A stretch of DNA of 33,725 nt. It comes from CAYGTK01 sp964352775. GTDB lineage: Bacteria; Bacteroidota; Bacteroidia; Chitinophagales; CAIOSU01. The DNA is taken from the NCBI GenBank assembly GCA_964352775.1, contig CAYGTK010000011.1, positions 1-33,725 on the forward strand, given 5' to 3'. A model generated the notes under the pieces. The model did not search any database. It saw only the letters and a list, made by a program, of their open reading frames with translations, and had not been told where the DNA came from. The position numbers and the translations under genes were made by a program. Positions 23,347 through 32,588 of the stretch are shown here, in pieces (position 1 is the stretch's first letter; each line of letters begins with the position of its first letter).

Positions 23347-24642
23347 TTACAGTCCAGTTTCTTGTTCTACTGCAGCTTCTTCGTCACCACCTAGGTTATC
23401 AAAGTTGAACACCAAGGTAAACCGTAAGGTATTATCCAATGGATTGCGCTGTGCTGTTGTAGGTATCAAGTAAGAAAAGTCGATACCGAACATGCTGTAA
23501 CGCAAGCCAATACCCGCTGTAATGAATTTACGATTACCCTTGTTCTCGTTCTCGTGAAAGTAACCTACACGTAAAGCAAACAATTGGTCATACCAATACT
23601 CTGCACCTACTGCCCAAGTAATTTCACGCAATTCTTCACCCGCACCACCCGGTGCATCAGAGAATGAACCGAATAAACCCGCAGGCACAGACTTCTCTCT
23701 AAAGTCAGGAATACCGTTGCCATCTTCATCATACTCATCCTTAATACCAGAGGCTACATTGTTAGGCGTATTGTATAATTCCGCTGGACCAATTGGAGTA
23801 GGCACTAATAGCTTATTCATGTCCGCCATTATGCTTACCTGATTGTAATCATCGATATTAAACGTATATCTCGCACCAAAGCCCATGTTCATAGGTATGA
23901 AATCACGTGTAGCAGACTCTGTATAAGTTATCTTACTGCCCAAATTCGACAAGTTCAAACCGAAAGCCAAAGTAGTGTTGTAGTTACTCTTTATCTTGAA
24001 ATCCTTAGTATAATAGAATGCAATGTCTGCAGATGCAGCTATACCTGGTTGGATATTAACACCACCAACATTTTGACCACTAGCCAAGTTGGAATAGATG
24101 AAGCGCATAGAAATAGCTGTAGAGAAACCTTTAGCCAATACACGAGCATAAGATAGATCCATACTGAATTCATTCGGGCGGAATTCTCCCGTAGTTTCAC
24201 CTGTTATATTAGTAAAGGTGATGTTACCCAATGAGAAATAGCGAAACGACATGCCAATGGTCTGCATCTTGTTGATACGGTAGTAACCAGTTAGGTTAGC
24301 CATGTATATATCATTTACCAAGGTTCGAAGCCAAGGAATGTAGCTTAACCCAAACCCTAAACGACTACCTGTAGAAGACTTAGAGCCTTTTTTCTCTAAA
24401 CCTACAAACGCTAGCTTAGCTGGATTGTGAAAGTGGCTATAGTTATCTGGTGAAGTAGCCAAACCAATATCAGCCATACCACCAGCACGTGCGTCTGGAA
24501 TAATACGAAGAAAGGGTACCGCCGTTGTAACAGGTACTTCTTGGTTACCCAAGTTGATAGTGCTTTGAGCAAGCACATCAGATGCCAACAAACTTGTAGT
24601 TAGCAACAAAAAAAGTATCGCTTTCGCTTTATTGAATGTCAT
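23347..24642 (-). CDS. porV: Type IX secretion system outer-membrane protein PorV (LptO)
   Basis: 431 residues with a signal peptide ending near DVLAQS and the PorV hallmark PFLRIIPDARAGGMAD (about 43-58), then FHNPAKLAF and a FadL-like 14-stranded barrel, ending in a strand with FTLVFNF and an acidic tail. PorV binds the C-terminal sorting domain of cargo coming out of the SprA translocon and delivers it to PorU. It lies 19 bases downstream of porU on the same strand, so the two form an operon, as in Flavobacterium johnsoniae, where they are also neighbours. Confidence 0.95.
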   Translation of the reverse strand: MTFNKAKAILFLLLTTSLLASDVLAQSTINLGNQEVPVTTAVPFLRIIPDARAGGMADIGLATSPDNYSHFHNPAKLAFVGLEKKGSKSSTGSRLGFGLSYIPWLRTLVNDIYMANLTGYYRINKMQTIGMSFRYFSLGNITFTNITGETTGEFRPNEFSMDLSYARVLAKGFSTAISMRFIYSNLASGQNVGGVNIQPGIAASADIAFYYTKDFKIKSNYNTTLAFGLNLSNLGSKITYTESATRDFIPMNMGFGARYTFNIDDYNQVSIMADMNKLLVPTPIGPAELYNTPNNVASGIKDEYDEDGNGIPDFREKSVPAGLFGSFSDAPGGAGEELREITWAVGAEYWYDQLFALRVGYFHENENKGNRKFITAGIGLRYSMFGIDFSYLIPTTAQRNPLDNTLRFTLVFNFDNLGGDEEAAVEQETGL

Positions 24643-24661
24643 TCGTATTATATCGTTGAGC

Positions 24662-27600
24662 TTAACGCAAAATTACTAATTTCTCGAACTTGTGGGCTGC
24701 TTCTCCATCAGGAGTGCTAACACTTACTTTGTAAACATAAGCCCCTCGTCCTATTTTATCTCCAAAATCATCTAGACCATCCCAACTGATGTCATCCACC
24801 CGATAACCGTCGGAAAGCACATCTTTCTGAATAGTCTTTACTAATTTTCCTGAAACAGTGAACACTTTAACCTGTACAAATAAGCTTTCGCCTGGACGGT
24901 TATGTTCAAAATGAAAACTTGTATTGGTAGTAAATGGGTTAGGATAATTAAGTACGTGGTTCAAAGCTAGTTCTGCTGAAGGAGCCACCACGAACTCAGT
25001 GTAACCGTCTGCAGCATTATTATATACATCCCAAGCCTTAATAGCCATGGTGTGGCGTCCATCTTCTATTTCAGCTAATGGATAGCGTACACTACCCCGC
25101 TGATAATCATCTACATCAGATTCATAAAATTCATTCAGCACTAGCGTGTTCTGGTCATCGCCATCAAGTATACCTGTAATATCATGACCTATACCATTAC
25201 CTACCGTGTTTATCCCACTAAAGTCGAACAGATCCACTAGCAATAGTGGGTTTTCATCAGTAGTACCGCCAAACACGAATTTTTCATCATTCATGTATAC
25301 GTCAAGATCGGGGCCATTGTTATCCTCGGCATATGCATCTGCAGTTCCACCTATCAAAAATTCACTTGTGTAGCCATGCGCATCGATAGCGCGAAGTCGG
25401 TTTTCAGCATAATAACTGATCTTACCTTGATCAATATTATAGGCAATATCCTTTGGTACAATGAAGGTGAATTCAAATTCACCATTAGTTATACTAGCCT
25501 TTCCATTAAAAATAATGCTCTTAAGTAAACTGAACGTTTTAGCACTACTACTTGGGTCGTTCTTAAGCGTAGTTATCTGTTGCGACTTGTCGAAAATTGT
25601 AGGAAACACAAACCCACCATCAAAATTCAACATTTTATCCCCGTTCAAGTTCCTCACCTCTCCACGAATGGTCACCTTTTCTAAGGCTTTTAGGGTATCC
25701 ATATTCCCAGTAACTGGAAGGCCATTAATAGAGGTGGTAACTACATTATACCTTGGGTAATTCATAGTTACAGCTGGGTCACCCAGCAACATGAACTTTC
25801 TATTATTAGCACTACTTGGTATAGCATTTTTTGTTTTAGTCAATGCTTCACCTAACGTAGGCATTCTGGCACCATCATAGGGCTCAAATGCTGCTCTTAA
25901 AAAAGCATTGGTCAATGTGGCGTTTTCACCAGAAAAAACCACCCTAACAGTTGTAACCATAGCTATTGCACCGCCATCGGCTTTCAAGAATACCTGTTCA
26001 CCAGAAGAGAACACCTTTGGGTCATCGAACTTACTGAACTCACAAGTAGCAGTAAGAAAAACTGGTAATTTATCGAAGTTGGTCCATGAATTTATATCAC
26101 TATTATCAAGTATTCGCTCTAGTGCCCAACCATTAACGCCTCCATGCCCAGTGTAGCTCATGACAAGATTTCCGCTGAACATTCTTCTGTTAATTGCGGC
26201 TTTAGCATCAGGATAACGAGTTCCGCCAGGTGTAGACACTTGTGTATAGGCGTCTAGATATATTTTATCAATGTTATAAACTGGATGATCGGTTTCCATA
26301 TAGTCCGCAAATTGATCGTTCGCTTGACTCAGGTGGATATTACCGTCTTCGTCATCTGCAACAAAAGTGACCCAATTACGCCAGTTACCATAGGTTCTTG
26401 TGCTTTCGTAATGAATGATCTTGTTAACTACGTCTTGCGCTTGCTGGACATTGCTTACGTTCAATCGTCCTATGGCTATATCCAACTTGTTATTTGCTGC
26501 TGAGCTACCGATACTTTCTCCTTCGGTATCATCCAAAAACCCGAAATAATCATCAGTAACGAATGTACCTACAGGATTAAGCGATTGGCGACTTTCAAAG
26601 GTTGGGACAAAGTTGGTGTTATCGGTCAGTCTATCTTTGTAATCATAAGACCCATTACCAAAAAGAAGAAGATATTGTGGTAATTCACTTTGAATACTAC
26701 CCGCCCTGTCGTACAGCATCTTTACAAAGTTGCGGATCGCAGAAAGATCAGGAGTACCACTTGCGAACTCATTATATATTTGCTCTACTGGAACAACAGC
26801 TACTTCTAAGCCTTTTGTGGTGCGGTGATGATTAGCTAGTTGGTTGGCCTGAGCTTCTAATCCAGTACCAGTAACAATGATCATATCTGGCTGACCAATG
26901 TTATGCAAATTCTGATTACTTACTGATCCTACAGGCTCTGCTGTTAAAAAATCACTACTGGAAGAGAATGCCACAAATTCGCGTAGCACATCTGTTGAAA
27001 GTGTAAATCTAGCTTCACTACCACTTAAAGAATATTGCTGCGAAACGATATTAGCTGGATCAGTAATTTCCCATATACGAGTAGCTCCATTGGTATTAGA
27101 AACTCTGAACTCACTAACATTCCCCGCACCTACGGAATTAAGGTCACGGAAGAGCAATTGCTCAGTTCCATTCACTATTAGACCACGACGAACATTCACT
27201 TCTATATAATCTAACCATGCTTCTGTATTAGAAGATACCGTGTTAAGGTTAATAGCTATGTTGATATTAGCACTTCCCGAATTAAAATCGTCTTCAAAAA
27301 TATTTGTCTTTGCGTAAGTGGCTAAATAAGCAGTAGAAGAAGCATCTACCGATTGTGTTCCTAAACTCTGACCATTTGCGAAATAAGAAAAATTAGCAAT
27401 TTGGCCTATAGACCTAGCGCACATTCGCGACTTTAATTTCACTGGGAAAGAAGTTACCCTGTTAGGAAATATAAAATCCCAACTCTTAGTGGTTTGGTTG
27501 AACGTAAGATAATCTCCATACCATTCACGGCCAGATGCTATCAAGTTAGTTTCTTCTAGTTCATGAAAAGCTCTGTCGCTGAAATCAGTAACTGTTGTAT

Positions 27601-28510
27601 TAGCCGACCCCGCACTACCTTGATTTCCTAGACGCTTTCCAGAATTCCCTACAGTTAGAAAGTAGAAAGACTTATCGCTGTAAATATTTTGGGAGTGCAC
27701 AAACTCATCGCTATCTACCGACCATTGGTGTGGACTCTTTCCATAAAAAAGAACATAGTCATTGGCATCAAAGCTTCCATCATTTTCTCCTTCTACATAA
27801 ATAGCATTCTGTACAAGATCATCTATTTTATCTGCACCCGCTGATTCAGAAAGAATTCCACCACCATTACCATATATCTGAATGTTCCTAGGGTCAATAT
27901 TATTCACATCCACACCTAGGTCGCTAAGAAACGATGCGTCTAACTTATAGATACCATCCTTAGCTACTGCAATTTTGTACCAAGAACCTGTTCTGAGCAC
28001 TGAGTTAGCTGCATAGGTGCCCGCTTTTTTGAACTGAGGAGTCTTCTGTTGAACATTTACATATTCTATTTCAAGTTCAAAATCTACTACGCGCTGCAAC
28101 TGCCCAAATGCATCTTTGATAATTGGCACAAAATAAATGTTGGCCAAATATTGCTTCCGCGCTTGCCCAACTTCATATTCGAATATTATCTCAGGGCCTA
28201 TCTCTTTACTATTTCTTACAAATGCACTTGTTTCAAGCGGTTCATATTTAGCATTTGTAAGTTTAAATGAAAGATCTGCGTTGTAAGGAAGGTCAATAGT
28301 TTGGATGTAAGTTGGTAAGTGATCGTTAGCGGCCAAATATTCACAATTAGTGAACGAGGGCATGTTTTGAAAGCTTGTAGGGCTTACCTGCACTTTCTTG
28401 GGTGTAGTTTCCCAAGTAATGGTTTTACTGATATTGAAACCAGCGGCATATAGATTGGCACCCCCTACGAAAAGGCTAACCCAAATTAGTAATGTAATTA
28501 ATACTTTCAC
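24662..28510 (-). CDS. porU: Type IX secretion system sortase PorU
   Basis: 1282 residues from the GTG at 28510, which gives a clean signal peptide ending near NLYAAG. The frame extends to 28636, but only through a TTG with a poor leader, and it would overlap the divergent gene. The gingipain-type (C25) catalytic domain holds YTGHGGVNGW with His789 and TATCEFSKFDDP with Cys823, the expected His/Cys dyad. The N-terminal region carries a TQ-type prodomain-like part (YKIAVAKDGIYKLDASFL); the C-terminus has a FlgD-like sorting domain (NYPNPF, then VKVFTVSGKLVKTI, ending KLVILR). It removes cargo sorting domains and attaches proteins to the cell surface. Cotranscribed with porV. Confidence 0.95.
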   Translation of the reverse strand: MKVLITLLIWVSLFVGGANLYAAGFNISKTITWETTPKKVQVSPTSFQNMPSFTNCEYLAANDHLPTYIQTIDLPYNADLSFKLTNAKYEPLETSAFVRNSKEIGPEIIFEYEVGQARKQYLANIYFVPIIKDAFGQLQRVVDFELEIEYVNVQQKTPQFKKAGTYAANSVLRTGSWYKIAVAKDGIYKLDASFLSDLGVDVNNIDPRNIQIYGNGGGILSESAGADKIDDLVQNAIYVEGENDGSFDANDYVLFYGKSPHQWSVDSDEFVHSQNIYSDKSFYFLTVGNSGKRLGNQGSAGSANTTVTDFSDRAFHELEETNLIASGREWYGDYLTFNQTTKSWDFIFPNRVTSFPVKLKSRMCARSIGQIANFSYFANGQSLGTQSVDASSTAYLATYAKTNIFEDDFNSGSANINIAINLNTVSSNTEAWLDYIEVNVRRGLIVNGTEQLLFRDLNSVGAGNVSEFRVSNTNGATRIWEITDPANIVSQQYSLSGSEARFTLSTDVLREFVAFSSSSDFLTAEPVGSVSNQNLHNIGQPDMIIVTGTGLEAQANQLANHHRTTKGLEVAVVPVEQIYNEFASGTPDLSAIRNFVKMLYDRAGSIQSELPQYLLLFGNGSYDYKDRLTDNTNFVPTFESRQSLNPVGTFVTDDYFGFLDDTEGESIGSSAANNKLDIAIGRLNVSNVQQAQDVVNKIIHYESTRTYGNWRNWVTFVADDEDGNIHLSQANDQFADYMETDHPVYNIDKIYLDAYTQVSTPGGTRYPDAKAAINRRMFSGNLVMSYTGHGGVNGWALERILDNSDINSWTNFDKLPVFLTATCEFSKFDDPKVFSSGEQVFLKADGGAIAMVTTVRVVFSGENATLTNAFLRAAFEPYDGARMPTLGEALTKTKNAIPSSANNRKFMLLGDPAVTMNYPRYNVVTTSINGLPVTGNMDTLKALEKVTIRGEVRNLNGDKMLNFDGGFVFPTIFDKSQQITTLKNDPSSSAKTFSLLKSIIFNGKASITNGEFEFTFIVPKDIAYNIDQGKISYYAENRLRAIDAHGYTSEFLIGGTADAYAEDNNGPDLDVYMNDEKFVFGGTTDENPLLLVDLFDFSGINTVGNGIGHDITGILDGDDQNTLVLNEFYESDVDDYQRGSVRYPLAEIEDGRHTMAIKAWDVYNNAADGYTEFVVAPSAELALNHVLNYPNPFTTNTSFHFEHNRPGESLFVQVKVFTVSGKLVKTIQKDVLSDGYRVDDISWDGLDDFGDKIGRGAYVYKVSVSTPDGEAAHKFEKLVILR

Positions 28511-28534
28511 TGCTCCCCCTGCGTTTAATGTATC

Positions 28535-29677
28535 ATGAACAAAAGTACTGCGAAAAAAATTGATACTTTTGCTGACTGTTGGTTGAATAAACGTGTTTCC
28601 ACTTTGGTTATTGTAAGAAAATCGTATTTCGTCCAAAAGGTTCAGCTACGCTACCTATTGGTGTCTCTTTTTTACTTTGCGCTGACAATTCTTTGCTCAG
28701 CAACTACTGCTAATGCCCAAGACCCTGCATTCAGCCAATTCTATTCTGCGCCTATGCATCTCAATCCAGGCATGGCAGGAATGACATATGGCCCCAGAGG
28801 AAATCTACTATACCGTAACCAATGGCCAGCCATAGAAGACGGGTTTGTAACCTACCATGGTTCTTTTGACATGCATGTAGATAAACTAGGTGGTGGTGTA
28901 GGCATGTCGATCTATCACGACCGCATATCTAACATTCTCAACACCACTTCATTTAAAGCGGCTTATGCTTATCAAGTAAAGCTTTCTAGAAAGTTCGGGA
29001 TGAAATTCGGGGTAGAGGTAGGTTTCGTGCATCGCTCACTAGATTGGACCGCACTTACCTTCAACGATCAAATTGACCCTGTTTTTGGCTTTGTGGACAT
29101 AAATGGTATTCCTAACCCTACAACAGAAGCACAACCAGCAGACCTAAGTTATATTTATCCCGATTTTGGAGCAGGCTTCGTTGCTTTCTCACGTAGAGTA
29201 TATGGTGGTTTTAGTATCAGACACATCACAAGACCAAAGGACAACTTCGTAGACCCCGATTCACGTCTTCCAATTCTATTCAATTTGCATGGCGGTTACG
29301 AAATAGACTTAGCGCCAAACAAGCGGAACAAGAATTTATCACTTACACCAAATATTATGTTGGCTAACCAATCCAACTCTTTTCAAGTTAATTTGGGGAC
29401 CATCTTCGCATTCTCAATGGATAATGGTGGAATGCATTTAGGCGTAGCTTACAGGCATGCTCTTAACAATGCTGATGCAGTTATTGTGTTGGCAGGCGTT
29501 AAGTTAGGCTATGTTCGCGTAGGGTATAGCTATGATATAACAGTCTCAGAATTTGCTCTAGATGCAGGTGGTGCTCACGAAGTTTCCCTGTCATTTACCA
29601 TATTCGGCGACGACAATTCTTTAAACTCAAAGCGTGGCAAGCAAACCATTGAATGCCCTGGCGTATTAAATTTTTAG
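28535..29677 (+). CDS. PorP/SprF-family type IX secretion membrane protein
   Basis: 380 residues if read from the ATG at 28535. The hallmark start of the mature protein is QDPAFSQFYSAPMHLNPGMAGM, typical of PorP/SprF, followed by an outer-membrane barrel with GGGVGMSIYHDR and GAGFVAFSRRVYGGFSIRHITRP. The barrel associates with T9SS machinery or with the secretion of particular large adhesins (SprF for SprB). The ATG gives about 40 residues before the hydrophobic signal core (LLVSLFYFALTILC), and a plus-strand TACTTTTG box lies downstream of it, so TTG at 28583 or 28604 may be the real start. It lies between divergent porU and gldJ. Confidence 0.88.
   Translation: MNKSTAKKIDTFADCWLNKRVSTLVIVRKSYFVQKVQLRYLLVSLFYFALTILCSATTANAQDPAFSQFYSAPMHLNPGMAGMTYGPRGNLLYRNQWPAIEDGFVTYHGSFDMHVDKLGGGVGMSIYHDRISNILNTTSFKAAYAYQVKLSRKFGMKFGVEVGFVHRSLDWTALTFNDQIDPVFGFVDINGIPNPTTEAQPADLSYIYPDFGAGFVAFSRRVYGGFSIRHITRPKDNFVDPDSRLPILFNLHGGYEIDLAPNKRNKNLSLTPNIMLANQSNSFQVNLGTIFAFSMDNGGMHLGVAYRHALNNADAVIVLAGVKLGYVRVGYSYDITVSEFALDAGGAHEVSLSFTIFGDDNSLNSKRGKQTIECPGVLNF
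28540..28547 (-). promoter_or_regulatory. Minus-7 box (TACTTTTG, minus strand) for porU-porV
   Basis: Exact TAnnTTTG match on the minus strand 29 bases before the GTG at 28510. It would give a leader of about 24 bases and supports GTG rather than the upstream TTG as the porU start. I see no good minus-33 TTG. Confidence 0.45.
28564..28571 (+). promoter_or_regulatory. Minus-7 box (TACTTTTG) for the porP/sprF-family gene
   Basis: Exact TAnnTTTG match 16 bases from the opposing porU box, inside the nominal coding frame. If used, transcription starts near 28577 and the ATG at 28535 is not transcribed from it. No ideal minus-33 element is seen. Confidence 0.4.
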
Positions 29678-29689
29678 TGCGTTTTTGCG

Positions 29690-29697
29690 TACATTTG
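29690..29697 (+). promoter_or_regulatory. Minus-7 box (TACATTTG) for gldJ
   Basis: Exact TAnnTTTG match in the 67-base spacer before the gldJ ATG at 29745. It would place the start near 29703 and leave a leader of about 40 bases. It argues against the upstream in-frame start at 29685. Confidence 0.45.
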
Positions 29698-29744
29698 AAA
29701 ATAATCCCTTTATTTTGGCGTTTCTTCTTAAAAACAGGATTTCT

Positions 29745-31235
29745 ATGAACGGATCTACTATTAAAGCTTTTATAGCAGTCATCGCTATCGCGATGGGCTT
29801 TTCGTCATGCTCTACTAGCGGCAGTTCTTCTACAACAGGCTGGAAATATAACGACCCAGATTGGGGTGGTTTCGAAAAATTAAATTACCAAGGGCAGGAA
29901 ACTGGCCCAGGTTTAGTATTTGTAGAAGGTGGAACCTTTGTAATGGGGCAGACTGAGCAAGACGTGACTTTCCGTTATGATGCAATGCCTCGCCGTGTGA
30001 CAGTTCGTTCATTCTACATGGATCAAACTGAAGTAGCAAATATTCATTACCGTGAGTACTTGTACTGGGTAAAAAGAACTTTTGGTGCAGATTATCCTGA
30101 AGTTTATCGTCGTGCATTGCCTGATACATTAGTATGGCGTGATGAGTTGTCATACAATGATCCATATGTAGATTATTACTTCCGTCACCCAGCATATGAT
30201 GATTACCCAGTAGTAGGTGTTACTTGGTTACAAGCAAACGAATACTGCAAGTGGAGAACCGACCGTGTGAATGAGTTCGTCCTAATTGAGCGTGGCATCT
30301 TGAATGTTAATGCACAACAAGTAAACGAAGACAACTTCAATACTGATGCATACTTGATAGGCCAGTACGAAGGAAGCGTAAACAAGAACCTTCCAGATCT
30401 TGACCCTAATGGATCAGGTGAGCGTCCAGTACGTTTCGAAGATGGTATTTTGTTACCTGGCTATCGTTTACCAACTGAAGCAGAATGGGAATATGCTGCT
30501 GTAGGTTTGATAGGGAATCAACCTTATGGCGATGAAGAACGTTTTACTGATCGTCGTATTTATCCTTGGGACGGTACTAGCATGCGCTATCCTAAAGGCG
30601 GTGGATGGCAAGGTAAGATGCTTGCTAACTTCAAGCGTGGCCGTGGTGACTTTATGGGACTAGCAGGTAACTTAAATGACAATGCAGATATCACAGCTCC
30701 TGTTGATGCATTCTTCCCGAACGATTTTGGTTTATATAACATGGCTGGTAATGTAAATGAGTGGGTAGCTGATGCTTATCGTTCTCTTTCATTACAAGAT
30801 ATGAATGACCTAAACCCTTATCGTGGTAACGTGTTCGACCAAATGAAGTTGGATGATGATGGTATACCAGTAGAGAAGGATAGCTTAGGTAGAGTAGTTA
30901 TGGAGCCTGTACAGGACAATGACAACCGCCGTAACTACAAGAAATCTGACAATATTAACTACAACGATGGTGATAGAGAGTCAATGGATCCTACACAAAC
31001 AGAAGATGATGACCAAATGTACCAATATGGTGTAAGCACACTAGTTAGTGACAAGACCCGCGTATACAAAGGTGGTTCTTGGAATGATCGTGCATACTTT
31101 CTTGCTCCAGGTGCTCGCCGTTACCTAGAAGAAGACCAAGCGTCTTCTACAGTAGGTTTCCGTTGCGCAATGGATCGCGTTGGTAGCCCAGGTGGTAACA
31201 TGACTAAAGGTGGAAATAACTTCCGCAGCAGATAA
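29745..31235 (+). CDS. gldJ: Gliding motility lipoprotein GldJ
   Basis: 496 residues from the ATG at 29745; the frame reaches back to 29685, but the later start gives a proper lipoprotein signal with lipobox FSSC (Cys22). The rest is a formylglycine-generating-enzyme/sulfatase-modifying fold: PGLVFVEGGTFVMGQTEQD, RSFYMDQTEVANIHYREYL, VVGVTWLQANEYCKWR, GYRLPTEAEWEYAA, NMAGNVNEWVADAY, and VYKGGSWNDRAYFLAPGARRYL with GFRCA at the end. GldJ is an outer-membrane lipoprotein needed for gliding and T9SS function; GldK is its closest relative. The porU/porV neighbourhood, as in F. johnsoniae, favours GldJ. Confidence 0.9.
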   Translation: MNGSTIKAFIAVIAIAMGFSSCSTSGSSSTTGWKYNDPDWGGFEKLNYQGQETGPGLVFVEGGTFVMGQTEQDVTFRYDAMPRRVTVRSFYMDQTEVANIHYREYLYWVKRTFGADYPEVYRRALPDTLVWRDELSYNDPYVDYYFRHPAYDDYPVVGVTWLQANEYCKWRTDRVNEFVLIERGILNVNAQQVNEDNFNTDAYLIGQYEGSVNKNLPDLDPNGSGERPVRFEDGILLPGYRLPTEAEWEYAAVGLIGNQPYGDEERFTDRRIYPWDGTSMRYPKGGGWQGKMLANFKRGRGDFMGLAGNLNDNADITAPVDAFFPNDFGLYNMAGNVNEWVADAYRSLSLQDMNDLNPYRGNVFDQMKLDDDGIPVEKDSLGRVVMEPVQDNDNRRNYKKSDNINYNDGDRESMDPTQTEDDDQMYQYGVSTLVSDKTRVYKGGSWNDRAYFLAPGARRYLEEDQASSTVGFRCAMDRVGSPGGNMTKGGNNFRSR

Positions 31236-31254
31236 TACATACACTTAAATGTGT

Positions 31255-31287
31255 AAAAGCCTTCCTGAAGTTCAGGAAGGCTTTTTT
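31255..31287 (+). terminator. Rho-independent terminator of gldJ, 11 bases before murF
   Basis: A perfect 15-bp stem (AAAAGCCTTCCTGAA with TTCAGGAAGGCTTTT) around a single base, followed by a T-run to 31287. It ends the gldJ transcript. Since murF begins at 31299, its transcript must either read through this site or start within it. Confidence 0.88.
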
Positions 31288-31298
31288 ATTTTCCCCCT

Positions 31299-32588
31299 AT
31301 GATAAATATAGCCAACCTATATACCCTCTATAAAAAACACAATACAGTTTGTACCGATAGTCGAAATATTCAACACGGCTGTTTGTTCTTTGCACTTAAG
31401 GGGCCAAGCTTTAATGGCAACCAATACGCTAAAGATGCTTTGAATTCAGGAGCTGCCTACGCTGTAATAGACGATAGAGACTTTGCAGAGAACGATAAAT
31501 ACTTAGTGGTAGAGGACAGCTTAAAAGCGCTTCAACAATTGGCTACATACCACAGAGAACAATTGGCTATTCCCATAATTGGCATTGCAGGAAGTAATGG
31601 AAAAACTACTACTAAGGAGTTACTTAGCGCTGTACTTTCAACCAGCTATCAAGCATATGCTACACCAGGAAATTATAATAATGAAATAGGTGTTCCACTT
31701 TCATTACTTCAAATTGATAACAAAACAGAAATAGCAGTTCTAGAATTAGGTGCTAGGCACTTAGGCGATGTAGACGAACTTTGTGCTATAGCTAAACCAG
31801 ACCTAGGTATAGTTACCAATACTGGGAAAGATCATTTGGAGACTTTCGGTACGCTTGAAAACACATTAAAGGCTAATGCTGAATTGTATATCTACTTACA
31901 GCAAAATAGAGGCGCCGCCTTTGTAAATGCTAATGATGAACAACTGATGAAGGTAACTGATGGTTATCAGGCAAGAGTCACCTACGGGTCAGTAGAGCAG
32001 TCTTCCATTAAGGGAAGGATAAAGGGTATATTCCCATATCTACACTTTTCTGTGCTAAAGGATGAAGGAGAACACCTCATCAATTCGCAATTGATAGGCA
32101 AGTATAATTTCGATAATCTAATGGCTGCAGTTGCTATAGGGATGCACTTCAAAATTCCACTTCGCTTGATACAGCGGGCAATTGAGAGCTACGCACCAAC
32201 TAATAACCGATCGCAGTTGGTTACTAGTGGTAGTAATACCATTATAATGGATGCTTATAATGCTAACCCAAGCAGTATGGAAGAGGCTTTAAAAAGCTTT
32301 GATGAAATTGAGGCTGATAATAAAATAGTAGTGCTAGGTGATATGCTAGAACTTGGTGAGTACAGCTATGAGGAGCACCTACTAATGGCTCTTAGACTAA
32401 AGAATATGATCCTGAAAAAGGTGATACTAATAGGAGAAGAGTTTGGCAAAGTAGCTGATAAGCTGAAATGCCAGCACTTTATCTCTGCCGAAGAGGCAAA
32501 AACTTGGTATGTAGAACAGGAATTCGAGAATTGCACCTTCTTATTCAAAGGTTCTCGTGGAATAGCTTTGGAGAAAATATTGGACTAG
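31299..32588 (+). CDS. murF: UDP-N-acetylmuramoyl-tripeptide--D-alanyl-D-alanine ligase
   Basis: 429 residues; adds D-Ala-D-Ala to the UDP-MurNAc tripeptide, the last cytoplasmic step of peptidoglycan precursor assembly. TDSRNIQHGCLFFALKG (19-35) is the MurF/MurE UDP-binding start. The ATP site is GIAGSNGKTTTKELL (95-109), with Lys102. AVLELGARHLGDVDEL, VTNTGKDHLETFG and DAYNANPSSMEEAL are MurF-specific. The stop overlaps the converging arginase-fold gene by 4 bases (CTAG). The gldJ-murF order recalls other Bacteroidota. Confidence 0.95.
   Translation: MINIANLYTLYKKHNTVCTDSRNIQHGCLFFALKGPSFNGNQYAKDALNSGAAYAVIDDRDFAENDKYLVVEDSLKALQQLATYHREQLAIPIIGIAGSNGKTTTKELLSAVLSTSYQAYATPGNYNNEIGVPLSLLQIDNKTEIAVLELGARHLGDVDELCAIAKPDLGIVTNTGKDHLETFGTLENTLKANAELYIYLQQNRGAAFVNANDEQLMKVTDGYQARVTYGSVEQSSIKGRIKGIFPYLHFSVLKDEGEHLINSQLIGKYNFDNLMAAVAIGMHFKIPLRLIQRAIESYAPTNNRSQLVTSGSNTIIMDAYNANPSSMEEALKSFDEIEADNKIVVLGDMLELGEYSYEEHLLMALRLKNMILKKVILIGEEFGKVADKLKCQHFISAEEAKTWYVEQEFENCTFLFKGSRGIALEKILD

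Noticed and set aside
23334..23350. 6-bp stem (GTAAGC/GCTTAC) across the converging stops of the MBL gene and porV
   Set aside because: Too short and no T-run on either strand; not a convincing terminator.
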